A DNA stretch of 64,000 nt from Alnus glutinosa (GCF_958979055.1 NC_084897.1:26031128-26095127); one strand, 5' to 3'. Positions 12,646 to 25,634 are shown, counted from the first letter of the stretch. Program-made: numbers and translations. Notes: a model not told the origin generated them from the letters alone.

Positions 12646-12807
12646 ATGGCAGTTCCAGAGTACGGAGGCATGATCCGATCCAGAAGACCCATCAGAGTCA
12701 CTGAGACAACAATGGTTCAAAAAGAGTTAAAGAAAATTCCAAAAGAAGAGAGGACAGTAGAAGGACTTGTTAGAGAAAGTGGAGGAAGATGGATGTATCC
12801 CATATAG
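12646..12807 (+). CDS. Unassigned short ORF, module 1 copy (53 aa)
   Basis: The frame reads MAVPEYGGMIR...TETTMVQKELKKIP...ERTVEGLVRESGG and stops at TAG 12805. It is open upstream to at least 12604, so the true start may be elsewhere or this may be an exon. The module 2 copy (30399-30716) differs by several indels of 18, 3 and 9 nt, all multiples of three. This suggests that the frame was protein-coding during at least part of its history. I do not recognise the family. It could be a fragment of an older gene carried within the duplication. Confidence 0.35.
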   Translation: MAVPEYGGMIRSRRPIRVTETTMVQKELKKIPKEERTVEGLVRESGGRWMYPI

Positions 12808-13618
12808 TGCGTGTAGAGCTTTCTAGACCGACACCAGTACAACTGATTTGCGACACGAAAACCAACCAGACCACGAAGCTTCTAGTGTCTTTTAGTCTTT
12901 AGCAAGATCAGCTAGGGTTAGGGCTGTTCCAAAACAGTAGTATAGTATATTGATGCATCAATCTTTGAGTTTTGGGCCACAAGTTCTGTTTGAACAGTTT
13001 TTGGTTCGGTGACCAGACAGTTCCAACTTAATCTCCCACGAATCAATTCCTACAAATAGGAGAAAGACTAGATAAGGAGTTTGTCGGGACGTGTCAGCCA
13101 AAAATAATTTCAGATATAGCTCAAATATGAAAGATGACAAAGACTTAGAGAAAATTCTTTACTCATAAGAATTTGGACAAAATCCTCATGCCTATGCTAA
13201 AGTGTTGTTTATACAAGAGCTTTGCGACAGTTGTAGACATGATCGCTAATTCTCTAACCCCTAAGGCCTTTTTTCACTTAGAGAATGCATTGGTATGGCC
13301 TGATGACACGTATCACCAAATTATGAAGTTTAAATTTCTCAAATGATGTGATTGATGGGACATTAGCCATGTTTAAGCACGGTTAGAGCACCACGTGCGT
13401 TATTGTCCCATTTCTAATGTGAGTCCAATCAAGGATGGAATTAGAAAGTTGATTTTGGAGGCGCTAGATTCTAGTAAAATTTTCTTAAAATGGCTAAAGT
13501 TGAAATACAATACCTAAAATGTAATTTTTTTTTTTTTTAACAAATTTATAAGTAAAAAATAAAAATAAAACATTTTTGACAAAAAATAATTGCTAGAGGG
13601 GGCTGGAGGGGGGGTCAT

Positions 13619-13764
13619 GGAGTAATTCTACATGTATATTAGGTGTCCATAAAAAAAATGAGGTAGTTTTTAAAATAATCAATTGATCAATCACAAGCCC
13701 AATAATGATTTTAAAACTCACCTTATTTTTTTTAATGACACTTAATATACATGTAGAATTACTC
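13619..13764. mobile_element. MITE, palindromic, GGAGTAATTCTACATG termini
   Basis: The ends GGAGTAATTCTACATG and its near complement (CATGTAGAATTACTC) bracket about 146 bp with roughly 60-bp imperfect inverted repeats. The matching part of module 2 lacks it, so it is a post-duplication insertion or a loss in module 2. Non-coding. Confidence 0.65.
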
Positions 13765-13965
13765 AGACTATCGCTCGCACTGGTCCCACTTCTAGTTCTG
13801 TCATTGGGTCTAATCAATTACTGTCATAACATCGTAATTAGCTGAGTTAGTGAATGTTTTTGGTAGCGACCATGGTGAACGCTTTGATCCAATTCATGAT
13901 TGGTTGTAAGCTTTGACGATAAAGATGAGCAACGGTCTCGATTGATGTTCGGCCTTATAGGGCTT

Positions 13966-14205
13966 GTTTGGCAAGGAAATTAAAATTTTCCCTTCCCTTC
14001 TCCACTTATCCCAAAAACAATCAATTTCAAAACATTCTAACTTTATATCATATTAATAATTTTTTATTATTATTTAAATAAATAAAAAATTAACTACAAA
14101 ACAAAACATTTTCATTTTTTTATACAATTTTTTTTTTTTACTTTATATCACATTTATCACTTCCAACTTTCACTATCAATTCTCCTCCTCCTAACAAACA
14201 AAGCT
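13966..14205. repeat. Dispersed non-coding repeat, CTTGTTTGG family, copy 1
   Basis: It begins GGGCTTGTTTGG and ends CTAACAAACAAAGC, with an AT-rich core containing AATAATTTTTTATTA-type text shared with 40393-40674, 54118-54430 and 60869-61192. The terminal words are roughly complementary, which suggests a non-autonomous DNA element. Confidence 0.55.
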
Positions 14206-15122
14206 ATAATGGATGAACGCTGCTGGTGGCCCGCAATCGCTGTGGGCCAAACTCAAACCGTATCAGGATGCCCAACTCCCAACAAGTTCCATGGATGATG
14301 ACCCAAGTCTTATTAGGCTGCCGTCAAACGTACAGCTGAGTATTTGTTTTCAGGGAAGCAAAAGAGTATTTGTTTTCACCACTTTTGCTCCTGACCACAC
14401 GTGTGAGAATATTTGCACGTTCTCATTGAATACCACCAAGGTACCTGGCCAAAATTCAAGCCTTCTCAGTCAACCTTCCAGGCCCACATGCATGTTTCCT
14501 CCGATCACCGTATTTCTGTTCTCTCCGGAGAAGGACAAAATACTTGAATCGGAGAGAATCCGTTTACCTATCACCGGCATTCTGGAGGCCATACAATCAG
14601 GCAATCAGTCAATAATTCATGGAAGATTGGTCTATATCCCCGCTAGTCAAGATATCATCATTAATCTTTCCTTAAAGGTATCGGAAAGGCTGCAAAGGCA
14701 GGTAAAGTTAGCCAGATCGAGAGCTAACAATGGTGCGCACTTAATTCTTAAAGTGAGCCTCTTTTACCAATTCACTAGAAAGCATTTCCACCCATTTGCC
14801 TCTTTTTCATTATCTTTTTAGTGGAAAGGATCCTTATGTTCTGTAATTTTTCCATAAGAAAGCCTATCGAGAAATAATTATTGCATAATTATAGACATAA
14901 TTTTTATTTAATTTTATCTACGTGATGATTTATTTTTATTTTTTTTAAAAAAAAAAATGATGAAATTACTGTGAGAAAAAATGATATGTTATTTTCTTGA
15001 AAATAAAAAATAAAAAATAAACTTCTTATGTGAGCTGAATGAAGCACCACAAATGACCATTCCTTGAAGAAGTAAAACTATCGTCACTTTAAGAGACTAG
15101 TGACCCCATCCAATAAAGGAAA
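14206..15122 (+). other. Duplicated non-coding upstream region of the compact F-box gene
   Basis: This stretch has a 202-codon open frame at 14213-14821. The homologous block in module 2 (31430-31990) is interrupted by stops, an inserted 60-70 bp AT-rich piece and frame-breaking indels, so coding is not supported. The word ATCACCGGCATTCTGGAG near 14571 recurs at 31214 and, slightly changed, at 31758. It is best read as promoter-distal or older transposon sequence shared by the two modules. Confidence 0.5.
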
Positions 15123-15205
15123 ATGCTAAAAATATCAAGGCACAGTGGTTACGTCAGTGGGTCTCACCTCACCTCACCGTGCCTTGTGTTGTCCACTAGT
15201 AATCA
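15123..15205. mobile_element. Small insertion in the promoter of the module 1 F-box gene
   Basis: Comparison with the module 2 promoter (32092-32190) shows about 80 bp present only here. It runs from AATGCTAAAAATATC to a CACTAG-like end and contains CACTGGTT/AGGCACGG-like complementary words. It may be a very small MITE. It lies directly upstream of the TATA box. Confidence 0.4.
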
Positions 15206-15214
15206 TTGCCCTCT

Positions 15215-15222
15215 TATAAAAA
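15215..15222 (+). promoter_or_regulatory. TATA box, module 1 compact F-box gene
   Basis: TATAAAAA lies 102 nt upstream of the ATG at 15317. The aligned site in module 2 is TATAAGAA at 32188-32195. Confidence 0.5.
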
Positions 15223-15316
15223 ATACAAACCCGCGTGATTCAGGGATCTGGTGCCCTCTCCAGAATCGAAGGATCATTATCCAAAGGGTTCTATCCTCCG
15301 TTCTGGTGTTCGAACA

Positions 15317-15847
15317 ATGTCGGGGACACAGTCGGAGTCACAGCTCGAGTCACTTCCAAAGGAGTTGCTGGTATTTCATATTTTCTTGTTTATCTGTAAT
15401 CATTGATATATATTTTAGATATGTTTTCCTTTCCTTTATTTTTGAAAACTAAAGCTGCCAGTAGTTTTCTTGCTGGCCGGGATCCTTTGCGGATCTTCCT
15501 TCAACAGAGACATGTTAGGCTGCCAACGCTTTAGGACTAGTGGCCTGTTGCCCATATGCCATGGGCCACGTTTCAGACTCCAGAATCAGCTCCAATGCTT
15601 CAATTTGCCCAAACTTTGAAGAAAAATAAGCCATTTTCCGACGAAAGCACCTCTTCAAGGCCAACTACTGCACTAACGGGTAGTGCAGCCTCGGGCCTAT
15701 GAAGTTGCCCACTAGCGTTTTCTCCCACGTACTCCTTACAACCAGCCACTCTAATACCCCTCGATGGTACAACTCGTACCCTGCCCCCTTCTTCCGAAGG
15801 ACGAATGTAATTCAGGGGATTTACCTAGAAACTTTGGTAATTTTGAG

Positions 15848-15879
<32 letters not shown>

Positions 15880-16506
15880 ATGTATAGCATGGTTGAGAAT
15901 TATAAAATTGTAAACTTGAACTTAAATATGGAGCTCTTTCTAACTATAAGCTCTCTTCAGGTTGCTATATGCTTTCTTTCTTTTTTTCCTCCCTTTTTGG
16001 TGTATTTTTATTTGTATGTTTTGAGTTTCTAATTCCTTTTTGTTTCATGAATTTCAGGTTAAAATAATTTGCCACTTGCACCACGACCAACTGAGGGCTG
16101 TTTTTCATGTTTCTAATAAAAGAATTAGAAAAGCTGTAAGTTCACCTCTCTCTCTGTGTGTGTGGTGTGTGATTTTGCATTAATGGTGGATGGTTCTGTT
16201 TATGCTACTGTTGGCAGGTTTTGTGTGCAAGGCGAACCCACTTTAATTATACAACTCCGCGTCGGCCCGATCGTGTGAGCACGCCGCCGGCGGAGCACTT
16301 GTCTCTTCAGAGGTAGTTAATCTCAAACTTTGAAATGCATGATCTTCTTTTTCTCCTTCGTTTCCCCTTTGAAATAAATGATCTTCATCTGCAGCATGGG
16401 AGATGGAACCCCACCAGCACCAAGGCGTCGCCGGCCACGTTCTCGTCTCAATTTTTCTGAGGATGAGTTAAGCCAGGCTGTTGCTCGGATTGAACTCAAT
16501 TCGTAG
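15317..16506 (+). CDS. Compact F-box protein A (112 aa), At4g35930-like
   Basis: Four exons: 15317-15370, 16058-16135, 16218-16312 and 16395-16506 (339 nt). All borders are GT-AG and phases match the full-length gene at 47432-49400. The F-box spans exons 1-2 (LESLPKELL, then VKIICHLHHDQLRAVFHVS) and should bind SKP1, making this a candidate SCF substrate adaptor. Exon 3 gives the conserved THFNYTTP segment. Exon 4 has a proline/arginine stretch (TPPAPRRRRPRSRLNFS) fused directly to EDELSQAVAR, the extreme C-terminus of the parent; about 40 parental residues in between are missing. The N-terminal 100 or so residues of the parent are absent, and the short start MSGTQSESQ replaces them. An intact frame and good splice sites argue that it can be expressed, but expression is not shown. 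Confidence 0.8.
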
Positions 16507-18417
16507 ATGTAATATACATCTCCTTCCTGTCCTCCCATTCTCTATTATATCACAAGTTTAATGATAACTTTTAAAAATATGACGATGAAAAAAAGGACGA
16601 AATGAAGAAATGAATCATTTCTCTTTCTTTTTTCTGGTTTCTAAGTATCGCGTGTAACGTGTTCGTTGATGCCTCAGTGTATATTTCCTGTATATGTTTG
16701 AAAGAATGGCTAATTCTTTCTTCTTAGTCGGACTAATTGTCTTTGGCTAATTCTTTCTTCTTAGTCGGACTAATTGTCTTTTATTATTCGATAGAAGATA
16801 ATTGGAATTTGTTTGTAAGTGTTTAAAGTGTTTAGAAGTGTTGGTAAATGTTGACAAGTGGTGACAAGTGTTGGTAATTAAGTGTTCACAAATTACATTG
16901 TAGAATAGTGTTGATAAGTGTTATACGAAACTTTCCATCACCAACTCCAATGTACCAAACAACAACTGTATAACTTTTTAATACCAACTCCAATGTAGCA
17001 AACAACAATTATATAACTTTCTAACACCAATTTCAATGTATCAAACAATAATTACTTTATTCAAAGCATGACAAGTGGCAATAGAGAGGTTCCAATTAGC
17101 CAAAGAAAACAACTATGCAGCAGCTTCTTTTTGTTTTTGTATGGATATTGCCAATTAAAGTGGAAATTGCCTAAGTATGTTTATTACTTTATCAAAAGTC
17201 ATTGCCTTTTGTGAATAGGGATAAATTTTTCCTGTCTAGACCCAGAGCAAAAATGCAATAAATAAACAAAGATAAAGACACAATCAAAGATAAAGAAATA
17301 CACATGTGCAATAAACAAATACAGAGATAATGGCATGTGCTGGATAACAACCAAACGGAACTGGTTTTAAAACACACAAAAAACGACAATAACACGTGTT
17401 AGGAGGCCCTACCCACACTTTGCCCAACAACCGATAATCAAACAAAACCTATATTTACCACAAACAAACTTCAACCAAGTGCTTTTTCAAAAGATGGTGC
17501 GACTAAAACTACTTTTGATTTATAGTTCGATGTAGTGTCGCGGGTTCCACTGAAACTACCTCTGTTTCGAAGAATCACATTCCAAACCACAATAGAGACC
17601 TTGCGGAACTAATATCTGGCCAATTTGGTGTGGGAAATCGACAAGTATGTAGATTTCGAACCCGAGTGTAGATTTGAGAGACTGGTCGATGAACCCTATA
17701 GTGGATACTTCGGAAATTGTTTGGGAGATTTGGGAGAGTGGCCGATGAAAATTGTGGAGATTTCAGAGAGTGTTTGAGGTATTTGGGAGAGTGGCCGATA
17801 GTTCTACAATTTGGGGGGAAATGGACAATGGTTTTTCAATTTGGGGGAAATGGCCGATGAACCTTTGTTTTGGCCGATTTTCGCAATGTTCGAATTATCT
17901 TCGTTCTTCGTTCTCTTCTCTGTCGTTCATTAAGTTTAACTAACGGTGAAATTTTTTGAAACAAAATGTCATTTAATTAAAACAGGTTTTAATTATGAAA
18001 TAATTGGATGGAAAATGATATGGCAAATGATGTCAGTTATGTAGCAAATAATGTAGCCAAGAGGACAAGTGTCGCGTTAATAAGGCACCATGTGGCCTTG
18101 ACGTGGCCGGACGTTAAGTTTTAGATGAAAAATCTAACAGAGGTACCAACTGAGTTTCTACCTATAATTCAGGCACCACCTATGATACAAAACAAAACTT
18201 AAGTACTAAATTTAAAAACACGTAAAACTCAGGTACCACTGGGGTATTTAACCCTTACTTTTGATATGGCTGCAAGGGGAGGGAGACTAAAAGGAGATTC
18301 AAACTGATCAGCTCCGATTTATGAGAGCTTCATTAGGCTACGTTTCCAGACAATTGAGTTACCTAGCCTCTTGGGATAGGAATTGATTTTAATTGGAGTA
18401 TAAATTATTACGAGCAT
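16507..18417. other. Downstream region of F-box A: 3' UTR, repeat debris, module block
   Basis: The first 300 bp match the 3' region of F-box gene B (TATCGCGTGTAACGTG, then GTGTATATTTC). At 16708-16785 a 36-40 bp unit (GGCTAATTCTTTCTTCTTAG...) is tandemly doubled. From 16810 to 17110 there are repeated AAGTGTTGGTAA and CCAACTCCAATGTA words, and from 17400 to 18250 probable retrotransposon debris with repeated GGGAGAGTGGCCGATG. The block from 18268 matches 36859 in module 2. No gene was recognised. Confidence 0.5.
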
Positions 18418-20223
18418 TCATATCGGAGAAATGCTAGGCTTACACCCACTCTCCACACCTATTTACTTACTTACACCCTGATATGGCATCAATGACATGG
18501 CATTATCACCGTTAAGATATGTTATTTTTACACTTGTTTTACATCTCCTCTACATCAACGCTGAGGTGGTTTCTTATTTTTCTTTTTTTTCTTTTTTTCA
18601 GCGTTGGGGTCATTTGCCCCCCAACGCTTTCTCTCTCTTCCCTGAAATCAGCCGACCGGCCATTCCTCTCTCCCACTGGCGCCGTCTCTCAATTCAGTTG
18701 TTTGTGTTTGTTTATATTCAATTCATTTTCTTTATTTTCTTCAGTTGTTTTTATTTTATTGACACTCCTTCCGTGCATTTCGTGATGCCTATTTCCATTA
18801 CACGGCAGAAGTAGTATTTTGTTTTTCAGGACAGATGTGCTTACATCCAAGTTTGGGGGAGTTCGTTTCGCCCCATCTTTTCCTTTTCTCCATTTAATGT
18901 ATCTTTGTTCACACATTTGGGACAATGTGTCATTCAAGTTTGTGGGTAAGGATTGTCCTTTTGTTTTCTTTTTGTTTATGCTTTGTTTTGATAATAAATA
19001 AATAATAGAGAATGTGTGAAATTTTAACTGTGATTTGCATTCATTGATGAGTTTAAACTTATGAACACATGATCATTTGACTAAGAAAGCTAAATTGATT
19101 ACTTATTTTTGAATAGTGATGATATCATATGTTTCACTTTGCACTGAGCATAGAGTACACTAGCATATAGTTGTGAGGCATGAAATGTGAAACCAAATAT
19201 GCTTGTGTTTGATGTCTTAGATTTTAATTGGTTGATGTGTTGGGTGAATACCTTGGCATCTGTGTAAAGACAAAAAGTTTGGGATGGTTAATGTAATGTT
19301 GATGGCTAGTTTAGCTTCGTAGCCTTTTTAATTCGAGTTAATAAATCTTTAAGGGTGTTTCTACACCTAATGCCCTAAAGCCATCTGGTTTGTGAGTCAT
19401 TGGTCTAAAGCTCGTTATATAGGTCAATTAGAAAGCTTAAAGAGGCTAGACATTGCACAGTCAGCACGAAGTAAAAATAAAATAAAATTAGTGTGTAAAT
19501 TGTCTATTGCCTTGGTTGTCATCCAACAGGGATTCCAACGGGATTTGAGCATTGAATCGTGTATATAGAAATTACATTGAAACCTCATAATTATGTGTTA
19601 AGTTCACTTTACACCAAGGGAATATGTGATATTTTAACTGTTCATTTATGAATGTATTGATTCTGCCTTTCTCTAGAATTTTGAAGATGGAGTTTGTGAT
19701 TTTAAACTTGCCCATGAATAAGAATTATGGTTTCTATGACACTGCATTATTGGTAAAAAAAATTTGGCAAAGTGTTTAAGGGCATCACTTTTGTTAAATC
19801 CTCACGAGACTTCACTCGTCTACTAGGGATGCCTAGGGGTTTAAAAGGCTTGTTAGATACGCTAAATGCAATCATCTTTCCCATGAAAGAGGAAATTAGT
19901 GTAGATATTTCATATTGTTTTATTTTATTTTCAGCTTTGTATTGCTAAGGCTTGTTGCATACACTAAATGCAATCGTCGTTTTTAGGAAAGAGGAAATTA
20001 GTGTAGATATTTTCATTTTGTTTTAATGTTTATCTTATTTTTAGGTCCTAATAAAAAATACAAGTAAAATCATTAAAAATAGGCTTAACTGAGTCAATAA
20101 AAATTGAGTTGTGTGGCTGAAATTGATCGTGGGCACCGGAAGATATTTGAGCCCACCTGCACCAACTTTAGGAGAGATACGTCTCATTTTTTATACAAAA
20201 GATGATCAAGTGGAAGGAATGAT

Positions 20224-20706
20224 TGTTAGAAATAATTAAATAACAATTATTTCTTTAACCTAACATGCGCAGCGGAAAACAAATAAGACAGGATTCAGGC
20301 TTACCTCTAGCCATATTTGCTCAAACTTTTCCACGATCCATCTGAAGAACAAGAAAAGATTATTTGAGGGATCTTCTAACCTATGCCTATTGCTTGATGG
20401 CTGTACTGATGGTGTACACAGGCACTCTATTTATAGGCTAGGTTTGGGACCCTCAAATGGTAAACACCGTATTGTTTCCTTCCATCAAGGAAACAATATT
20501 GTTAATTGATTTTTAAAATCAATTAACCGATTCCATATTTACGGTAATCTAAATTAATAGAAATAACCATAATACCGATTCCATATTTACGGTAATCTAA
20601 ATTAATAGAAATAATCATAATACCGTATATGTTTATTAAAAAATAATAAACATAGCAAACACCGTAAATGTGATATAAAGGCCACATAAGGGAATAATAT
20701 TTTACA
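20224..20706 (-). repeat. Left LTR of the copia element (3' LTR in element orientation)
   Basis: It begins TGTTAGAAATAATT and ends ATATTTTACA on the plus strand. It contains a 48-bp direct repeat beginning ACCGATTCCATATTTACGG. By eye it differs from the right LTR at about five sites over 483 bp. Confidence 0.92.
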
Positions 20707-23700
20707 TTCTCCCACTTGGCCTTTATGACACATGACCTTATGGTATTAGGTTCTTTAGTTTGGCCAATCACTTATGGAATCCTCCCACTCAGATAAGAAA
20801 TGTTTCACACGAATCATGGCGGTAAAACCATTGTAAAATTAGGTCGTCCCTTCCATGTATCACAATGTAAAACACTCCTTACATGAGTACCTTATGGATA
20901 ATCAAGCTTTATGAATGAACTTCCTATAAGTCATTCGGGTCCAACTTTATTTATCCTCATGGATAAAATAACAAATGTGCACAAAAAATCTTTATTATAA
21001 TAACTTTATGTCTATAGACCAAAAAGAGACAAACCAAGCGAAAATGAATTAATGAGTCTCATATATTCCGCATGACTTTATTCTTTCTTTACCGGTAAAC
21101 TTTAAGTCATGGGATCCGCAATCATTAATTCAGTACTTATATGCTCAATAGACCCTTTATGTCTCTTAATGTTATCTTTCGTACTGAGATATTTGATGTC
21201 GATTTACTTCTGTTTCTACTCTTTATTCTTATAAAAGAATATTATAGTAGAATTACCGCAGAGTATCTTTATGGTCTAATTGTAAAATCGACAAGATTGA
21301 AACTTTCAACAAATGTCTCAACCATCATGCCTGTGTACTAAATTCATAGCACGCTAGACTTTTAGCTTTCTTGGTAGACGTAGCAACTATAGTCCGCATA
21401 CTGCATCTCTAGGATATATCCTTCAATAAAAAGATATATACCCTAAAGTAGACTTTCTACTATCTACACAATCAGCAAAACTCAAATCTGAACAACTAAC
21501 CACCTTCAAATGGAAAGTGTATCCTTAAGTTAAGTTGTACTTCTTGGTTCCTTGCATATACCGCAAGACTTTATTTACAGCACTTTATTGACTCAATATA
21601 CTTATTGTCAGTCATATGGTTATGTATAATGCAGACACTTAAAACTTTTCATCTGCCCTTATTCCAATACCTTTTGGGACATTAATCTGTATTTAATTAG
21701 TCCCTCTTAATTGCTACTGAAGGTGCAAATCCTTCATTCTAAATTTTTCCAAAACTTTTTCAATGTAGGCCTTCCGAGACAATGTTAATATTCTTTATGT
21801 CTCTATGAATCTCTATGTCAAAAGACATAAGAGGTTTCACCCAAATCCTTCATTTCAAAGTTTTGTGAACTTTATGTAGCAAACCTAAATCACCACTTGT
21901 AAATATAGGACTAGAAAGATTACTGTACTCCCACTGACCTTAAGGTATATATACTAATCAACAAGGTTTTCTATAAACAATAACCTTGTAAAAAGTATCT
22001 TACCATTGAGAGATCTATCATAGCCCATAAATAGAATTCTTTAATTTGCAAGCTTTCTGACTGTTATTTATAAAACCTTTTGATTGTTTCATGTAAACCT
22101 CGTCCTTAAGATCCCTATTCAGAAAAGTTGTTTTCGCATCCACTTGATGTAGCTCTGGATAAAAAATAAGCTACTAATGCTATGATCATCTTGATGAACC
22201 ATCCTTAGACACTGGAGAGAATGTTTCATGATAATCAATGCCTTCCTTATGAGTAAAACCATTGGCTACGAGTCTAGCTCGACCCTTCAGCCATGGACTT
22301 AACTCTCACTTCATGGCACTGAATCTCAATGATGAGTTTTCTCCATTCATAGCATGTGAAAACAAATTTGGATCATCTTTATGTCCAATGTCAACATCAG
22401 ACTCTGGGAGATATACAACATGATCACTAAGAATTGTTGATCTACTTATTCTATAGGATTTTCTTAATTCTACTTCCTCTGCATTTTGCAATGGGAGAAT
22501 AGATTTTGAACCTGTTCTGTATGAGTTGGTTGTTCTAGAAGTGATTGTGGCTCAGGATAATCAATCTGATTTTTCCTGAATACAATTAATCATCCTCTAT
22601 GAGGAGGAGATTTGGCCAACTCTAGTGCTTCCTCTAATTCCAATTTATGTGAATGAGCATTCCCATTAGGTTCCGCATCCTCTAGAAATTTTACAATCAA
22701 CAACTCTAGGCTTACGTGAAGGATAATAAAAACCCCTTAAAGTTTACTAAATAGCTTATAAAAGATCCGCTGGTTGTCCTTGAATCTAATTTTCTTAGGC
22801 GAGGATTATAAATCCTCTCTTTAGCAAGGCAACCCCATATGTGTAAATAATTTAAACTAAGCTTCCATCTATTTCATACTTTAAAAGGTGTCTTATGGAC
22901 AACCTTAGATGGAATACTGTTTAACATATACACAATGGTCTTCAAAGCTTTACTCTATAAGGGTAATAGCAGATTAGTATTACTAATCATTTCCCTTTGT
23001 GTGTACCTACCTTTATACTCTATGCCTATATTAGATCTTATGATCTTCAAATTGTTTCTCCTCTTCTTCCTTATAGGTATTAAAAAACATTCAATACCCC
23101 AGCTTTAATATTTAGAAGATAGAGATACATAAACTTTATATGGTCATCACTAAAAGAGATAAAAATATCTCTGACCATTTAGGCAATGAGTATGGAAAGG
23201 TTAACACCTTTCAATGTTCATGATCTCAAGAATTTTTAAAAGGCTCTCTTTGGCACCTCTAATGGTCTTGTTGGTATGCTTTCCCTTATGCAGTCCACAC
23301 AAGTACCAAAGTCAGTAAATTACCGACTTTTATTTTCTGTATAGAGATATATTTCAATCTCCAAAGTCATAATAAGAGCATTTTTTAAATTCTCAAAGAC
23401 TCTACTTTACGTCAACATCAGTATGCAGAAACAAATAAATAATTTTGTTTTAAAAATTGGGATGTAGGTCAATTTTAAATAGACTTTAAATAAACCCCAA
23501 CCAATATTCCACCTAAAATAAGAAAAATTTAAAAAATAAAATTGAAATTTTTAACAAACCAAACTAGAAAATAAATTTCTAAAAGATTATGGAATATAAA
23601 TCATTTTTTTTTTAGGTAAAAAATATAACTGAATCTCAAAATTAACCTATAGATCTCAACAACCTCAAATTATAAACACGTGTTATTCACTTTTAAAAAG

Positions 23701-24333
23701 ATTCTGCATTTGTGTTGACAATGTGGATTGTTAAATCATAATCAATCCATAATATATTTGATTGAGTCACTAAAAGAGATTCACGACATACTAGATATGG
23801 AGATTATCTTTATTTTAAGTCATTTCTTATACTTCATGCAATCTTTCTTTATATGCCCTTAATTTTCCTTATTGCATGAGAAATAGGTATCTTGATTGCC
23901 ATAATACTTTATTGGCACTTTATTCTCATGCTTTAAGTGTTGGACATGATTGCATTTATTGGTCCTTCCCTTGACATGAGTAATCATGTGAATTATGAAT
24001 TCTCTCATATCCTTGAACACACATGGTTAGAAGTTTATTTACTAACCATTTATCCTTACGTGTGTTACAAGATAAAATTTTACACTTAGAAGAGAAAATT
24101 TAAAAATAAAATGACCAATAATGACTTAAAAAATCTTAATCTTTAGAAACTTAAGCTAAACTACAATATCCTTCATTCCCATAATGGAATTAGAAACACT
24201 CAAATGAAAAAGTATATTAATCTTTTTCCAGTCAGAAAAATATTACCATAAAGTATTGAAATATAAAACTACCAAAGTAGAGTATTATGAACAGCTGCAA
24301 TAACCAAAAAAATAAACACTTTAATGCTATGAA

Positions 24334-24882
24334 TTAACATTATTTTAAATTAGCCAATGCCAATTTAAATAGTAAATTTCAACCTACCTGTGGGCAAAAG
24401 TTGCATCACGCATGAAATTTACTCTTTATTAATAAGACTAAGGCAAATTTAAATATTAAAAAATAAAATTCTCCGTACCTGTGGGCAACCGAAAGAAATT
24501 TTACTTTTAATACTAAATTTGTTATCTTATTCTAATTAAGTCATAAAAATAAAAACTTCCCTGCGGGGATAAATAATTAAATTTATGAATTAATTACAAG
24601 ACAATGTTAACTTTATTTTAAATTAGCCAATGCCAATTTAAATAGTAAATTTCAACCTACATGTGGGCAAAGGTTGCATCATGCATGAAATTTACTCTTT
24701 ATCAATAAGACTAATAAATTTAAATATTGAAAAATAAAATTCTTTGTACCTGTGGGCAACCGAGAGAAATTTTACTTTCAATACCAAATTTGTTATCTTA
24801 TTCTAATTAAGTCATAAAAATAAAAACTTCCCTGTGGGGATAAGTAATTAAATTTATGAATTAATTACAAGACGATGTTAAT
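24334..24882. repeat. Tandem repeat (about 270-bp unit, two copies) inside the copia element
   Basis: Two consecutive units begin TTATTTTAAATTAGCCAATGCC and carry the words CTACCTGTGGGCAA or CTACATGTGGGCAA, ACCTGTGGGCAACCGA and ACTTCCCTG(C/T)GGGGATAA. Just to the right (24930-25165) a second repeat has the word GATGCTGTGGCTC three times. Confidence 0.8.
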
Positions 24883-25564
24883 TTTTCTATATAAAGTTCA
24901 CGTGTACGATCTTTATGCAATTATTATAAAATCGAGATGCTGTGGCTCTCCCAAAATCATAATAATCACTCTGCAGTTTATGAACATCTAATAAAATTCT
25001 TTATGATGTTCTTATGTGTAATCCTGATGTAATTATCATTAAAAACCGGGATGCTGTGGCTCCCTAAAATCATAATGATAATTACGTGTGTGTAATCTTG
25101 ATGCAATTGTCATTCAAAATTGGGATGCTGTGGCTCTCCCAAAATTATCATGATAATTGCTACTTCATTAACATCTAACAACTTTATAGATGCCCCCTTA
25201 ATAGCCCCAGGAATATAACAAACCAATACTTAAATGGGGTAAACAGCATTTTCCAAGGTGCAAGCAGATGAGCTCCCAGGAAAGTGAGGGGGGTCACACC
25301 GGACACACTTAAATCCCAAGACTTTCCTTGCCAGAACTTTCCCCGACATTGCATTCTTAGATATTACTGTAAACACACCAGTATATATGGTATTGTTAAT
25401 TATTCTTAGGTCTAGGCATCAAGCAATTTATATTTAAACAATATAAATTCAACAATTAAAAATATATTCCTCAATTCATGTATTAAATAAACAATAATTT
25501 TAATACACAGTACTGTAAATAATAAAGGGAATAAAACCTTAATGTGAAAGCATAAAACCAGACT

Positions 25565-25634
25565 TAGCTCAATGGTTTGAAGCTTGTCACTTTATGGACA
25601 TGAAGGTCCCAAGTTCGAACCCCATATGAGCCAA
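25565..25634 (+). other. tRNA-like sequence in the 5' leader of the copia element (opposite strand)
   Basis: GACTTAGCTCAATGGTTTG resembles a pol III A box/D-arm, and CAAGTTCGAACCCC resembles a B box/T-loop, with an acceptor-like pairing of GACTTA and TGAGCC. The T-stem does not pair and position 33 of the anticodon loop is not T, so it is not a working tRNA gene. It is better read as a tRNA-derived fragment (SINE head-like). Confidence 0.4.

Noticed and set aside
14213..14821. 202-codon open frame on the plus strand
   Set aside because: The homologous block in module 2 has stops and frame-breaking indels, and no known domain is visible. It is probably non-coding sequence shared by the duplication.
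25565..25634. Functional tRNA gene
   Set aside because: The T-stem is unpaired and the anticodon loop lacks the invariant T at position 33, so only a tRNA-derived fragment is supported.
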